64,000 nucleotides of DNA from Solirubrobacter deserti (GCF_027587175.1 NZ_JAPCID010000009.1:1-64000); one strand, 5' to 3'; positions 37,067-47,015 are shown, counted from the first letter of the stretch. Notes: generated by a model not told the origin, from the sequence alone. Program-made: numbers and translations.

Positions 37067-37843
37067 GACGCCGTAGATCCCCAGCGCGAGCAGCGCGATC
37101 ATGCCCGCGTACCAGCCGGCGCCGCCGCTCACGTCATCCGGGTGCAGCACCGGCAGCAGGAGCAGCAGCACGCACCAGCACGTCATCGTCGCGTAGCCGA
37201 TGAACGCCTCGTGCGGCCGCCGCAGGCCGACCGCGCTGCTCACCAGCAGCGTGCCGAAGAGCGCGTACCAGGCGGCGACGGCGCGGGCGAGCAGCGGCGT
37301 GAGCGTCCACGGCCAGTGCTCGAGCAGGTCCTCGGGGAACAGGTACAGCGCGGCCGCGCCGATCAGCATCACCGTCCCGACCACGGCCGAGATCGCGCGC
37401 AGCCGCTTCAGCCGCGGGTCGGCCGGCGGCGCGGGCTCGGCGGCGCGGCGCTGGCGCCAGACCAGGAACGGCACCGCGAACGGCACGCCCACGTACACGC
37501 CCGTCCACACCCACGTCAGCGGGTAGTCCCAGAAGAAGCGGTCCTCGTGGATGAACGTCGCCAGCGCGAGCGACGTCGCCAGCACCCACAGCGCGACCGG
37601 CAGCGTGGAGAACGTGCGCCACTCCCGCGCGCGCCAGAGCACGAGCCCGGTCGCGAGCGTGCCGGCGAGAAAGCCCGCGCCGATGAAGGCGGCGTTCACG
37701 GGCGGCTTGATCGACCACGCGTAGTCCGTGTCCGCCAGGCCGGGGAGGAAGTAGAGCCAGACGCCGTTCGCGGCGGCGAGCACGAACAGGATCCAGATGC
37801 CGGATCTCGTGAGCGGTTGCACCATCGCGGCGGACCGTCCCAC
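37031..37843 (-). CDS. Multi-pass membrane protein of unknown function
   Basis: 270 residues, about seven to eight hydrophobic segments (WILFVLAAANGVWLYFLPGL, AAFIGAGFLAGTLATGLVLW, TLPVALWVLATSLALATFI and others), with the conserved-looking loop HEDRFFWDYPLTWVWTGVY. No enzymatic motif seen. The start may be 37843 or the ATG at 37825. Lies 9 bp downstream of the acetoacetyl-CoA synthetase gene start region on the same strand. Confidence 0.75.
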   Translation of the reverse strand: MGRSAAMVQPLTRSGIWILFVLAAANGVWLYFLPGLADTDYAWSIKPPVNAAFIGAGFLAGTLATGLVLWRAREWRTFSTLPVALWVLATSLALATFIHEDRFFWDYPLTWVWTGVYVGVPFAVPFLVWRQRRAAEPAPPADPRLKRLRAISAVVGTVMLIGAAALYLFPEDLLEHWPWTLTPLLARAVAAWYALFGTLLVSSAVGLRRPHEAFIGYATMTCWCVLLLLLPVLHPDDVSGGAGWYAGMIALLALGIYGVLRGAVGFPARA

Positions 37844-37852
37844 ACGCGGGCG

Positions 37853-39739
37853 TCACTGGGAAGTACGGCTAGCCGCCAGCTCCACGAAGGGATCGAGCGC
37901 CGCCGGGTTCGCGAGCGAGTCGCGGGAGGCGGCCTGGTCGGGCGGCGTGCCCATGAGGATGCGCTTGACGGGCAGCTCGAGCACCTTGCCCGAGAGCGTG
38001 CGCGGGACTTCAGAGACCTCGATCACGTCGCTCGGCACGTGGCGCGGCGAGCAGTCCTCGCGCACGCGCTTGCGGATCTCCGCGACGATCTCGTCCGTCA
38101 GCGGCTCACGCAGCACCACGAACAGCGGCATCCAGGCGTCCTCGCCCTCCACCGGCACGTCGACCACGAGCGCATCGGTCACCGCGTCCACGGCGAGCAC
38201 GGCGCGGTAGATCTCGGCCGTGCCCATGCGGATGCCGCCGCGGTTTATGGTCGCGTCGGAGCGGCCGGAGATGATCGCGGTGCCGCGCTCGGTGATCTCG
38301 ATCCAATCCCCGTGGCGCCAGACGCCGGGATAGGTGTCGAAGTACGCGTCGCGGTACTTGGAGCCGTCCTCGTCGCCCCAGAAGTAGATCGGCATCGAGG
38401 GCATCGGCTTGGTCAGCACGAGCTCGCCCACCTGCCCGATGTGCGGCTTGCCCTCGGGGTCCCAGGACTCCACGGCGGCGCCGAGCGAACGCGCCTGCAG
38501 CTCGCCCTCGTACACGGGCAGCTCGGGCACGCCGCCGACGAACGCCGTGCACAGGTCGGTGCCGCCGCTCGTGCTGAACAGCCAGGTGTCGGAGCCGACG
38601 TGCTCGTAGACCCAGCGGAAGCCGTCGGGGGACAGCGGGGAGCCGGTGGAGCCGACCGCGCGCAGGTCGGACAGGTCGCGGCCTTGAGCGGGCTCGACGC
38701 CGCCCTTCATGCACGCGCCGATGTAGCTCGCGCTCGTCCCGAACGTCGTCATCCGCGTGCGGGCGGCGAAGTCCCACAGCGCGTCCAGCGACGGGTAGCC
38801 GGGCGAGCCGTCGTAGAGCAGGATCGTGGCCTCCGTGAGCAGCCCGCTCACGATGAAGTTCCACATCATCCAGCCGGTGGTGGTGAACCAGAAGAGCCGG
38901 TCGCCGGGCTGTGCGTCCACGTGCAGGTGCAGGACCTTCAGGTGCTCGAGCAGGATGCCGCCCTGGGACTGCACGATCGCCTTCGGCAGGCCGGTGGTGC
39001 CGGACGAGTACAGCACCCACAGCGGGTGGTCGAACGCGACGCGGTCGAACGTGAGCGGCTCTTCGGTGGCTGGGAAGTCGTCCTCGTCGAGGATCACCGT
39101 GCGCGCGCCCGGCATCGCGGCCGTGATCTGCTCGAGCGCCTCCGTGCGGTCGAACTCGCGGCCGTTGTAGCGGTAGCGGCGCACGGCGAGCAGGACCGTG
39201 GGCTCGATCTGCGCGAAGCGGTCGATGACGCTGCGCGGTCCGAAGTCCGGGGAGCAGCTCGACCACACCGCGCCGAGCGAAGCGGCGGCCAGGAACGCGG
39301 CGACGGTCTCCGGGATGTTCGGCAGGTAGGCCGCGACGCGATCGCCGCGCCCGACGCCGAGCGCCTTCAGCCCGGCCGCGAAGCGCGCCGTCTGCGCTCG
39401 CAGCTCGCCCCACGTGATGTGCGCGTCCTCGCGGTCCTCGCCGCCGGCGATGATCGCGAGCTGGTCGGGCTCACGGTCCGCGAACGCCTGCTCGGCGTAG
39501 TTGACGAGCGTGCCCGGGAACCACTGCGCGCCCGGCATGTCCGCCGACGCCAGCACCGTGTCGCCGCGCTGGAAGCGGCTGTAGCGATCCCAGATCGAGG
39601 CCCAGAACGCCTCGGTCTCGGTGACCGACCAGCGCCACAGCGCGTCATAGGACTCGAACCCGCGTTCGCGGCGGTAGGCGCCGAGCGCGCAGCGCTGCAG
39701 GAGAGCGTCAGGCGGGGTCCACAGCACCGGGGGCGTCAT
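37853..39739 (-). CDS. Acetoacetate--CoA ligase
   Basis: 628 residues. An ANL-family enzyme that activates acetoacetate in ketone-body/PHB metabolism. The N-terminal WTPPDALLQRCAL ... YDALWRWSVTETEAFWASIWD arrangement is specific to acetoacetyl-CoA synthetases. The AMP motif VLYSSGTTGLPKAIVQS (about 243-259), FSTSGGTD, and the C-terminal PRTLSGKVLELPVK with the catalytic Lys are intact. The Lys-X-Gly context and length match the family. Confidence 0.92.
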   Translation of the reverse strand: MTPPVLWTPPDALLQRCALGAYRRERGFESYDALWRWSVTETEAFWASIWDRYSRFQRGDTVLASADMPGAQWFPGTLVNYAEQAFADREPDQLAIIAGGEDREDAHITWGELRAQTARFAAGLKALGVGRGDRVAAYLPNIPETVAAFLAAASLGAVWSSCSPDFGPRSVIDRFAQIEPTVLLAVRRYRYNGREFDRTEALEQITAAMPGARTVILDEDDFPATEEPLTFDRVAFDHPLWVLYSSGTTGLPKAIVQSQGGILLEHLKVLHLHVDAQPGDRLFWFTTTGWMMWNFIVSGLLTEATILLYDGSPGYPSLDALWDFAARTRMTTFGTSASYIGACMKGGVEPAQGRDLSDLRAVGSTGSPLSPDGFRWVYEHVGSDTWLFSTSGGTDLCTAFVGGVPELPVYEGELQARSLGAAVESWDPEGKPHIGQVGELVLTKPMPSMPIYFWGDEDGSKYRDAYFDTYPGVWRHGDWIEITERGTAIISGRSDATINRGGIRMGTAEIYRAVLAVDAVTDALVVDVPVEGEDAWMPLFVVLREPLTDEIVAEIRKRVREDCSPRHVPSDVIEVSEVPRTLSGKVLELPVKRILMGTPPDQAASRDSLANPAALDPFVELAASRTSQ

Positions 39740-39760
39740 GAGTTCGCCATCATCTCACGC

Positions 39761-40465
39761 GTGCTGCGTACGGTGACCGCCACGCGCTACGTCACCCCGC
39801 TGCGCGAGGGAGGGTCGCTGCCGGGCCTGGTCGAGGCCGACGACGACGGCCTCTACGTGCTCAAGTTCCGCGGCGCGGGGCAGGGGCCGAAGGCGCTGGC
39901 GGCCGAGATCGTGGCCGGCGAGCTCGCGCGCGATCTGGGGCTGCCGGTGCCCGAGCTCGTGCTGCTCGAGCTCGATCCCGCGCTCGGGGCCGCGGAGCCG
40001 GACCCGGAGATCCAGGAGCTCATCCAGGCCTCAGCCGGCATCAACCTCGGCGTCGACTTCCTGCCCGGCTCGCTGCCGTATGACCCGACCGACCCACCGG
40101 ACGCCGACCTCGCCGCCGATGTCGTCTGGCTGGACGCGCTGATCACCAACGTGGACCGCACGCCGCGCAACCCGAACCTGCTGCGCTGGCACGGGAACCT
40201 GTGGCTGATCGACCACGGCGCCTCGCTGTACGCGTTCCACGGGCCCGATCCACTGAGCCGCGCGCGCGGCGCGTTCCCGCCGATCCGCGACCACGTGCTG
40301 CTGCCGGCGGCGTCGAGCGTCGCGGCCGCGGACGAGCGGCTCGCGGGCAGGGCCGACCCGGCGCGGGCGGCCTCGCTCGTCCCCGAGGAGTGGGCTGACG
40401 GCAGCGCCTACGGCGAGTTCCTGACCCAGCGCCTGGATGCGCCGCGGGTGTGGGCCGATGTCTGA
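39761..40465 (+). CDS. HipA-like kinase-fold protein
   Basis: 234 residues from GTG 39761; GTG 39773 is an alternative. YVLKFRGAGQGPKALAAEIV (nucleotide-binding Lys), VWLDALITNVDRTPRNPNLL (catalytic Asp and Asn) and LWLIDHGASLYAFH (metal-binding Asp) place it with the shortened HipA-like kinases. Overlaps a DUF3037 gene by 8 bp, a pairing seen in many bacteria. Not a classical HipAB toxin-antitoxin pair: no HipB-like HTH gene is present. Confidence 0.85.
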   Translation: MLRTVTATRYVTPLREGGSLPGLVEADDDGLYVLKFRGAGQGPKALAAEIVAGELARDLGLPVPELVLLELDPALGAAEPDPEIQELIQASAGINLGVDFLPGSLPYDPTDPPDADLAADVVWLDALITNVDRTPRNPNLLRWHGNLWLIDHGASLYAFHGPDPLSRARGAFPPIRDHVLLPAASSVAAADERLAGRADPARAASLVPEEWADGSAYGEFLTQRLDAPRVWADV

Positions 40466-40844
40466 GCGCAAGCCGTTCCAGTACGCGGCGTTGCGGATCG
40501 TCCCGCGTGTGGAGCGCGGCGAGGCGGTCAACGCCGGCGTGGTGCTGTTCTGCCGCCCGCTGCGGTTCCTGGGTGCCAAGACGCAGCTCGACGAGGCGCT
40601 GCTGCGGGCGCTGGCCCCCGACTGCGAGCCGGTGGCCGTGGCCAAGACGCTGACGATGATGGAGCGGATCGCCGCGGGGGACCCGGACGGCGGGCCGATC
40701 GCGCAGCTGCCGCCCTCCGAGCGCTTCCACTGGCTCGTCGCGCCCGCGAGCACGATCGTCCAGCCCGGGCCGGTGCACACGGGCCTCACGAGCGATCCGG
40801 TCGCAGAGCTCGACCGGCTGTTCGTGCGGCTTGTGGAACGGTAA
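40458..40844 (+). CDS. DUF3037 family protein
   Basis: 128 residues. The N terminus KPFQYAALRIVPRVERGEAV then NAGVVLFCRPLRFLG matches the DUF3037 pattern. Function unknown. Translationally coupled to the HipA-like kinase, so it may be its substrate, inhibitor or partner. Confidence 0.85.
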   Translation: MSERKPFQYAALRIVPRVERGEAVNAGVVLFCRPLRFLGAKTQLDEALLRALAPDCEPVAVAKTLTMMERIAAGDPDGGPIAQLPPSERFHWLVAPASTIVQPGPVHTGLTSDPVAELDRLFVRLVER

Positions 40845-40894
40845 GGGGTTCACGTCCGTATAGCGGGTGTGACGCGTAGACTCGTGGAAGCCGG

Positions 40895-41406
40895 ATGCCC
40901 TACCTGACGTGTTCCAGCTGTGGCTCGCGGACGTATGTCGTGAGCGAAGGGTCGTGCCCCTCGTGTGGGACCGCGCTCCGGCGGTCCTCGCCCGCGGGCC
41001 CGCGCAGCGCGGCCGACGACCAGATCCGGGCGAAGCTCGCGATGGCGATGCGCGAGCTGCGCGCCGACACCGCGCTGTTGACCGAGGTCCGCGACGGGCA
41101 CGAGCACATCCGCTGGCAGGCGGGCTCGGGGCCGTATGTCGGCCGCTCGGTCCCGCTTCAGGACACGGTGTGCGAGCGCCTGCTGAGCGGGCAGATCGAC
41201 CATGTGGTGGCCGACACCGCGGACGAGCCGGCGCTCGCGGGCGTGCAGGTGGGCGAGATCCGTGCCTATATCGGCGTGCCGTTCACCACCGCCGACGCGC
41301 GCGCCTACGTGCTGTGCTGTCTCGCGCACGAGGTCCGGCCGGACCTCGGCGAGGCGGACGTGCGCTTCCTGCAGGGGATCGTCGAGAGCGTGCGGCAGGC
41401 GCTCGC

Positions 41407-41410
<4 letters not shown>
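40895..41410 (+). CDS. GAF-domain protein with N-terminal zinc ribbon
   Basis: 171 residues. CSSCGS ... CPSCGT (residues 6-24) form a zinc ribbon. Residues ~45-171 form a GAF domain (LTEVRDGHEHIRWQ, SVPLQDTVCERLLSG, AYIGVPFTTADARAYVLCC). The likely sensor of the downstream unit. A TAGACT -10-like hexamer lies at 40877-40882, 12 nt before the ATG. Stop overlaps the next GTG. Confidence 0.85.
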
Positions 41411-42446
<1,036 letters not shown>

Positions 42447-42450
<4 letters not shown>

Positions 42451-43589
42451 AGCGGTTCGTCCTGCTCGCGCTGCTCGTCTTCGCCGCGTGCGGCGAGGCG
42501 GAAGTCGACCGCCGGCGGCCTCCGGAGCCGGCGCCGTCCGGCATCCAGCTGCAGGAGGTCGCCGCGTTCGACTCGCCCGTGTATGTGACCGCGCCGCCTG
42601 GCGATGACCGGCTGTTCGTGGTCGAGCAGGGCGGCGCGATCCGCATCCACGACGGCGAGCGGACGCTCGAATCGCCGTTCCTGGACATCTCCGACCGGAT
42701 CGAGGCGGGCGGCGAGCAGGGCTTGCTCGGGCTCGCGTTCCCGCCCGACTACGACCGGACGGGCCTGTTCTACGTCTATTACACGGCGCAGGACGGGGCG
42801 AACACGCTCGCCGAGTTCCGGCGCGAGGACGGCGACAGCGCCGATCCGCGCTCCGGGCGCGTCCTGTTCGCCGTCGAGGACGACGAGGTCAACCACAACG
42901 GCGGGATGATCACGTTCGGGCCCGACGACCGGCTCTACGTCGGCATGGGCGACGGCGGCGGCAGCGGCGACCAGCACGGCGAGATCGGCAACGGGCAGGC
43001 GCTGGACACGCTGCTGGGCAAGATCCTGCGCATCGACCCGCGGCCCCACGGCGAACGGCCGTACACGATCCCCGAAGACAATCCGTTCGTGGATCGCGAG
43101 GGCGCGCGCGGGGAGATCTTCGCGTACGGCCTGCGCAACCCGTGGCGCTTCTCGTTCGACCGCGCGACGGGCGACCTGACGATCGGGGACGTGGGGCAGA
43201 ACGCGGTCGAGGAGATCTCGTACGTGCCGTTCGAAGAGGCGTCCGGCGCGAACTTCGGTTGGCGCGTCTTCGAGGGCTCCGCCCGGTTCACCGACGGCGA
43301 GCAGGCCGAGGGCGCGATCCCGCCCGCGGTCGACGAGGGCCACGACATCGGCAACTGCTCGATCACCGGCGGCTACGTCGTCCGCGACACGGGCCTGCCG
43401 CGCTGGGTGGGGCGCTACGTCTACGGCGACTTCTGTCGCGGCGTGCTCCGGACGGTCCAGCTTCCCGACGGCGAGCCGCAGGACACCGGGCTCGAGGTCG
43501 AGCAGCTGTCGTCGTTCGGCGAGGACGCGGGCGGACGCCTCTACGCGGTGTCGCTGAACGGGCCGGTCTACCGGATCCTCCTGGGATGA
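42447..43589 (+). CDS. PQQ-dependent sugar dehydrogenase family lipoprotein (copy 2)
   Basis: 380 residues. Same propeller motifs as copy 1 (GGEQGLLGLAFPPDY, NHNGGMITFGPDDRLYVGMG, YGLRNPWRFSFDRATGDLTI, NCSITGGYVVRD) plus an insert near RPHGERPYTIPEDNPF that is typical of the full family. The signal ends in a lipobox (LLVFAAC), so it is probably membrane-tethered while copy 1 is free. ATGA overlap with copy 1. Confidence 0.9.
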
Positions 43590-44278
43590 TCACGCGCGTT
43601 CGCGCCGACAACCCGTCGCCGCTCACGCTCTCGGGCACGAACACCTACGTGGTCGAAGAGGCATGGGTCATCGACCCCGGGCCGCTCTTCGAACCGCATC
43701 TGGACGCGGTGGTGGCGGCCGTGGCGGCCCCGGCGGGCGTGCTCGTCACCCATTCGCACGCAGACCACTCCGAGGCCGCGGGCGAGCTGGCGGACCGGCT
43801 CGGCGTGCCGGTGGTCGACGGGCTGGCGGACGGGGACCGGATCGGGCCGTTCGACGTGCTGCACATCCCGGGCCATGCCGACGACCACCTCGTCTTCGTC
43901 GCGGGCCGGCACGCGTTCACGGGCGACGTCGTGCTCGGCGAGGGCAGCGTGTTCGTCAGCGGGCGCCTGCGCGAGTACCTGGACGGGTTGCGGCGGCTGC
44001 GGGCGCTCGGGCTGGAGCGCATCCATCCGGGGCACGGGGACGAGATCGACGACCCGCAAGCCAAGCTGGACGAGTACCTCGCGCACCGGGCCGAGCGAGA
44101 GCGCAAGCTGGTGGCGGCGCTGGAGGCCGGTGTGGCGCCGGACGACGCGGAAGCGCTGCTCGACGCCGCGTGGCCCGACGCGCCCGTGGAGGTGCGCCCG
44201 TTCGCCGCGATCACGCTGCGGGCGCATCTGGGCAAGCTGCGAGAAGAAGGGCGTCTCGGGGTACCCCCGAGCGCATGA
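43586..44278 (+). CDS. Metallo-beta-lactamase fold hydrolase (LACTB2/glyoxalase II-like)
   Basis: 230 residues. Metal motifs THSHADHSEAAG (about 54-65), HIPGHADDHL, FTGDVVLG and IHPGHGDEIDD, followed by a C-terminal helical/winged-helix part typical of LACTB2-like enzymes. Substrate unknown; thioester or RNA are both possible for this group. ATGA overlaps on both sides place it in the same operon as the dehydrogenases. Confidence 0.9.
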   Translation: MITRVRADNPSPLTLSGTNTYVVEEAWVIDPGPLFEPHLDAVVAAVAAPAGVLVTHSHADHSEAAGELADRLGVPVVDGLADGDRIGPFDVLHIPGHADDHLVFVAGRHAFTGDVVLGEGSVFVSGRLREYLDGLRRLRALGLERIHPGHGDEIDDPQAKLDEYLAHRAERERKLVAALEAGVAPDDAEALLDAAWPDAPVEVRPFAAITLRAHLGKLREEGRLGVPPSA

Positions 44279-44367
44279 AGAACCGAGACTACGCCCTGGT
44301 CGGTGGCGTGTTCGCCGTCGCGATCCTGATGACGATCGTCGTGTCGGTCATGCTCCTGCTGCTGTGA
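44275..44367 (+). CDS. 30-residue single-pass membrane peptide
   Basis: MKNRDYALVGGVFAVAILMT plus ten more hydrophobic residues. Starts in an ATGA overlap with the metallo-hydrolase gene: short charged head, one membrane helix. The stop lies inside the opposing dehydrogenase gene. Coding status rests on coupling and hydrophobic pattern only. Confidence 0.55.
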   Translation: MKNRDYALVGGVFAVAILMTIVVSVMLLLL

Positions 44368-45394
44368 GCCGCTCGCGGCCCAGCTGCAGCGCGGCCTGCA
44401 GTGGCGTCGTGTTGCTCGCGGTCGCGGAGTCGAAGATCTGGCGCAGGGTGTCGCCGACGGCGCGGACGTTGGTGTCCGCCGAGGCGGTGTCGTAGCCGCC
44501 CGGCTCGAGCTCGACCGCGATGTTGATCAGGCCGCCCGCGTTGCAGACGAAGTCGGGCGCCCACAGGATGCCGCGCTCGGCGAGCGCCTGATCGAGCTCG
44601 TCGGAAGCGAGCTGGTTGTTGGCCGCGCCGGCGATCGCCTTGCACCGCAGGGCGGGGACCGTGTCGTCGTTGAGCACGCCGCCGAGCGCGCACGGGGCGA
44701 CCACGTCGACCTCGGCGGTCAAGGCGCTGTGCGGATCGGTCCAGGTCGCGCCCAGGCGCTCGGCGAGCTCGCGCTTGCCCTGGTCGACGTCCGCGACGAT
44801 CAGCTGCGCGCCGCCCTCGTGCAGGAGCTCGGCCAGACGCCCGCCGACGCTGCCGAGCCCGATCACGGCGACGGTGCGGCCGCTCAGGTCGCTGGTGCCG
44901 AACGCGTACTCGCACGTCGTGCGCAGGGAGACCTCGCAGCCGAGCGCCGTCCACGGGCTCGGGTCGCCCGAGCCGGACGCGAGCCCGGTGACGTGCTGGG
45001 TCCGCGTGGCGATGACGTCCATCGCCTCCTCGGACGTCCCCACGTCCTCGGCGGTCAGGTAGTCACCGCCGAGCGCCTCGACCGTGTCGCCGAAGTCCAG
45101 CAGCGCCGCCTCGTGCCGCTCAGGCGAGAGCACGGGTTCGTCCGGCCGCAGCATGATCACGCCCTTGCCGCCCCCGAGCGGGAGTCCCGCCACGGCGGCC
45201 TTGAACGTCATCGCGCGGCTGAGCCGCAGCACGTCCCGCATCGCGGCGCGGGAGTCGTCGTAGGTCCACATCCGGCACCCGCCGAGCGCGGGCCCGCGCG
45301 CCGTGCTGTGCACGGCGACCATCGTGAACAGCCCGGACCGCCGTCCGCGCCGGACCAGCAACGTCTCGTGTGCGAGGGGCTCCGGATAGTCGAT
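44348..45394 (-). CDS. Leu/Glu/Phe/Val dehydrogenase (leucine dehydrogenase-like)
   Basis: 348 residues if initiated at ATC 45394 (IDYPEPLAHE...). NAD-dependent oxidative deamination. GPALGGCRMWTYDDS, the catalytic Lys region AAVAGLPLGGGKGVI, the Asp in AEDVGTS and the Rossmann motif VAVIGLGSVGGRLAE are intact. No ATG/GTG/TTG precedes the conserved N terminus in frame. A TAGGGT -10-like hexamer ends 7 nt before the ATC. TTG 45361 is the alternative and would drop 11 residues. Confidence 0.9.
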   Translation of the reverse strand: MDYPEPLAHETLLVRRGRRSGLFTMVAVHSTARGPALGGCRMWTYDDSRAAMRDVLRLSRAMTFKAAVAGLPLGGGKGVIMLRPDEPVLSPERHEAALLDFGDTVEALGGDYLTAEDVGTSEEAMDVIATRTQHVTGLASGSGDPSPWTALGCEVSLRTTCEYAFGTSDLSGRTVAVIGLGSVGGRLAELLHEGGAQLIVADVDQGKRELAERLGATWTDPHSALTAEVDVVAPCALGGVLNDDTVPALRCKAIAGAANNQLASDELDQALAERGILWAPDFVCNAGGLINIAVELEPGGYDTASADTNVRAVGDTLRQIFDSATASNTTPLQAALQLGRERLTAAGA

Positions 45395-45401
45395 GGCGCG
45401 G

Positions 45402-45407
45402 ACCCTA
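45402..45407 (-). promoter_or_regulatory. Putative -10 element for the dehydrogenase gene
   Basis: TAGGGT on the minus strand, 7 nt before ATC 45394, the same geometry as other leaderless starts in this window. Confidence 0.4.
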
Positions 45408-45488
45408 GCGAGCCGCGCCCCGCGGAGCCGACGGCGGCGTGGCTGAGTCGGACGAATGGGGGGGTGCGCGTGGGGCCGCGCGACGAGC

Positions 45489-46928
45489 TCAGCCGGCCGG
45501 CGGCGGGGCGGGGGCGCCGCCCGTGCCGGGCGGGGCGGGCGGTGCCGACTCGACCGCGGGGGTCTCCGCGGCCGGGGTCGCCGGCGCGGTCGTCGGCGCG
45601 GGGGTGACGGTCTCGCTGACCGGCGCGGGCGTCTCGACCGGCGGGGCGGGCGTCGCCACCGGCGGCGCGTCCGGAGCGCGGGTGCCGCCCGCCTCGGCCT
45701 GCGGGTCGACGGCGATGGCGGGCGTGATGTCGTCCTCGACCGCGGGGGCCTTGGTCTCTGCCGGCGGCGCGGGGACGCCCTTCTCGGACGCCTTGAGCTC
45801 GGCGACGTGCTCCTGCTTGCGGTTGCGCTGGCCCTCTGCGGCCGCGGCGGCGGCAACGGGGGCGGCGGCGGACGTGATCGGCTGCGGGCGACCGCGCGGC
45901 TCGGCCACGACGGGCGCGACGACCTCCGGCTTGGCGGCGGCCTTCGCCTTCACGGGCTCTTGCTCGGTTTGCGCGGCGGGCGGCGCCGACTTCTCCACGA
46001 TCTTGTGCTGGACCTCGACCGCGCCGCCCGTGGCGATCGCGGCGGTGCACACGACCGCGGCGACCTTGCACGCGGCGGCCCCGCCACCGGCGGCGCCGGC
46101 TGCGGCGCCACCGGCACCGCCGCCGACCCCGATCAGCTTGGCGGCCAGCGCGAACGGCGCGAAGCCGACCGGCGTCAGCGCCGCGAAGGAACGCTTCATG
46201 CCGCGCAGCGCGCCGCGGTACTCGCTGCACGCTTCGCAGGTCTTCATGTGCTTGCGGGCACGGCCGGACGCCTTCACGCCGCGGTCGTAGGAGCGCATCA
46301 GGTCCGCGCGGATCTCGGTGCAGTCGGCGTCGCGTGCCTCCTGCGCCTCCACCAGCCCGACGCGGGCGCGGACGAGCAGGGACTTGACGGCGGGGACGGT
46401 GACGTCCAGTGCGACCGCCAGGTCGGCGTAGGTCATGCCGTCTATCTCGCGCATGAGCAGGGCGGAGCGCTGCTGCTCGGGCAGGGCGGCGACGTCCAGC
46501 ACGAGCTGGCGGAGGTCGTCGCGGCGCTGGGCCTCCTCGACCGGATCGTGCAGCGGCTTGCGCGAGACCTCGAAGAGCTCGGCGGCGGGCGGGATCGGAC
46601 GGCGGAGATGGTCGATGCAGCGGTTGTGGGCGACGCGGTACAGCCACGCGCGCACGTTCATCTCGCGGTTGTCGTTGCGCAGCGCGCCGTACGCGCGCAC
46701 GAACACGTCCTGCAACACGTCCTCGGCGTCCTGGCGCGAACCGGCCGAGAGCATCTGGCGTACGTAGGCGAACAGCCGCTGGCGGTAGCGATCATGCAGC
46801 ACGCGGAACGCTTCGTCGTTGCCGCCACGGAACGCCGCGAGCAGCTGCTCGTCCGAGCGCAACCGCAGCAGCGACCCGCCGAGGGCGCGGCGGGGTAAGG
46901 CTGGGGCGTGGACTGCTGAGGCTTCCAT
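45489..46928 (-). CDS. Second membrane-anchored ECF-like sigma factor with zinc finger
   Basis: 479 residues from ATG 46928, behind AGGAG with about 6-nt spacing. Region 2 (AFRVLHDRYRQRLFAYVRQM ... AEDVLQDVFVRAYGALR), region 4 (LPEQQRSALLMREIDGMTYA, DLAVALDVTVPAVKSLLVRA), an HMKTCEACSEY zinc finger (His/Cys, about 220-232), a Gly/Ala-rich hydrophobic region (about 255-305) and a ~170-residue Ala/Pro/Glu-rich tail. Same architecture as the fusion at 29187-30992 but without the QTTDAV repeats. Confidence 0.85.
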   Translation of the reverse strand: MEASAVHAPALPRRALGGSLLRLRSDEQLLAAFRGGNDEAFRVLHDRYRQRLFAYVRQMLSAGSRQDAEDVLQDVFVRAYGALRNDNREMNVRAWLYRVAHNRCIDHLRRPIPPAAELFEVSRKPLHDPVEEAQRRDDLRQLVLDVAALPEQQRSALLMREIDGMTYADLAVALDVTVPAVKSLLVRARVGLVEAQEARDADCTEIRADLMRSYDRGVKASGRARKHMKTCEACSEYRGALRGMKRSFAALTPVGFAPFALAAKLIGVGGGAGGAAAGAAGGGAAACKVAAVVCTAAIATGGAVEVQHKIVEKSAPPAAQTEQEPVKAKAAAKPEVVAPVVAEPRGRPQPITSAAAPVAAAAAAEGQRNRKQEHVAELKASEKGVPAPPAETKAPAVEDDITPAIAVDPQAEAGGTRAPDAPPVATPAPPVETPAPVSETVTPAPTTAPATPAAETPAVESAPPAPPGTGGAPAPPPAG

Positions 46929-46971
46929 TAGGGCTCCTGACGCTGCCGTCCCGGCGACTGTAACTCTTGGG

Positions 46972-46981
46972 AAAAAAAAAA
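46972..46981. repeat. A10/T10 homopolymer in divergent promoter region
   Basis: Ten consecutive A on the plus strand between the sigma-factor gene and arfB, next to a TATAGG box (46991-46996). It would be a U-run near the 5' end of a minus-strand transcript. Very unusual in DNA of this composition. Confidence 0.6.
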
Positions 46982-47015
46982 GTTCCACCCTATAGGTGCA
47001 CTTTCCCCTCCCCCT

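Noticed and set aside
37142-39760. N-terminal 870 codons of a long plus-strand frame ahead of the HipA-like gene
   Set aside because: Antisense to the acetoacetyl-CoA synthetase and membrane genes, with shadow composition; only the 3' part is a real gene.
39761-40844. Classical HipAB toxin-antitoxin module
   Set aside because: No HipB-like HTH gene; the partner is DUF3037 and the kinase is shorter than HipA.
40875-40897. Strictly leaderless start for the GAF gene
   Set aside because: TAGACT lies 12 nt from the ATG, so a short leader of about 5 nt is likelier.
46972-46981. A10 tract as the U-run of an intrinsic terminator
   Set aside because: No GC-rich hairpin directly precedes it on either strand, and both flanking genes point away.
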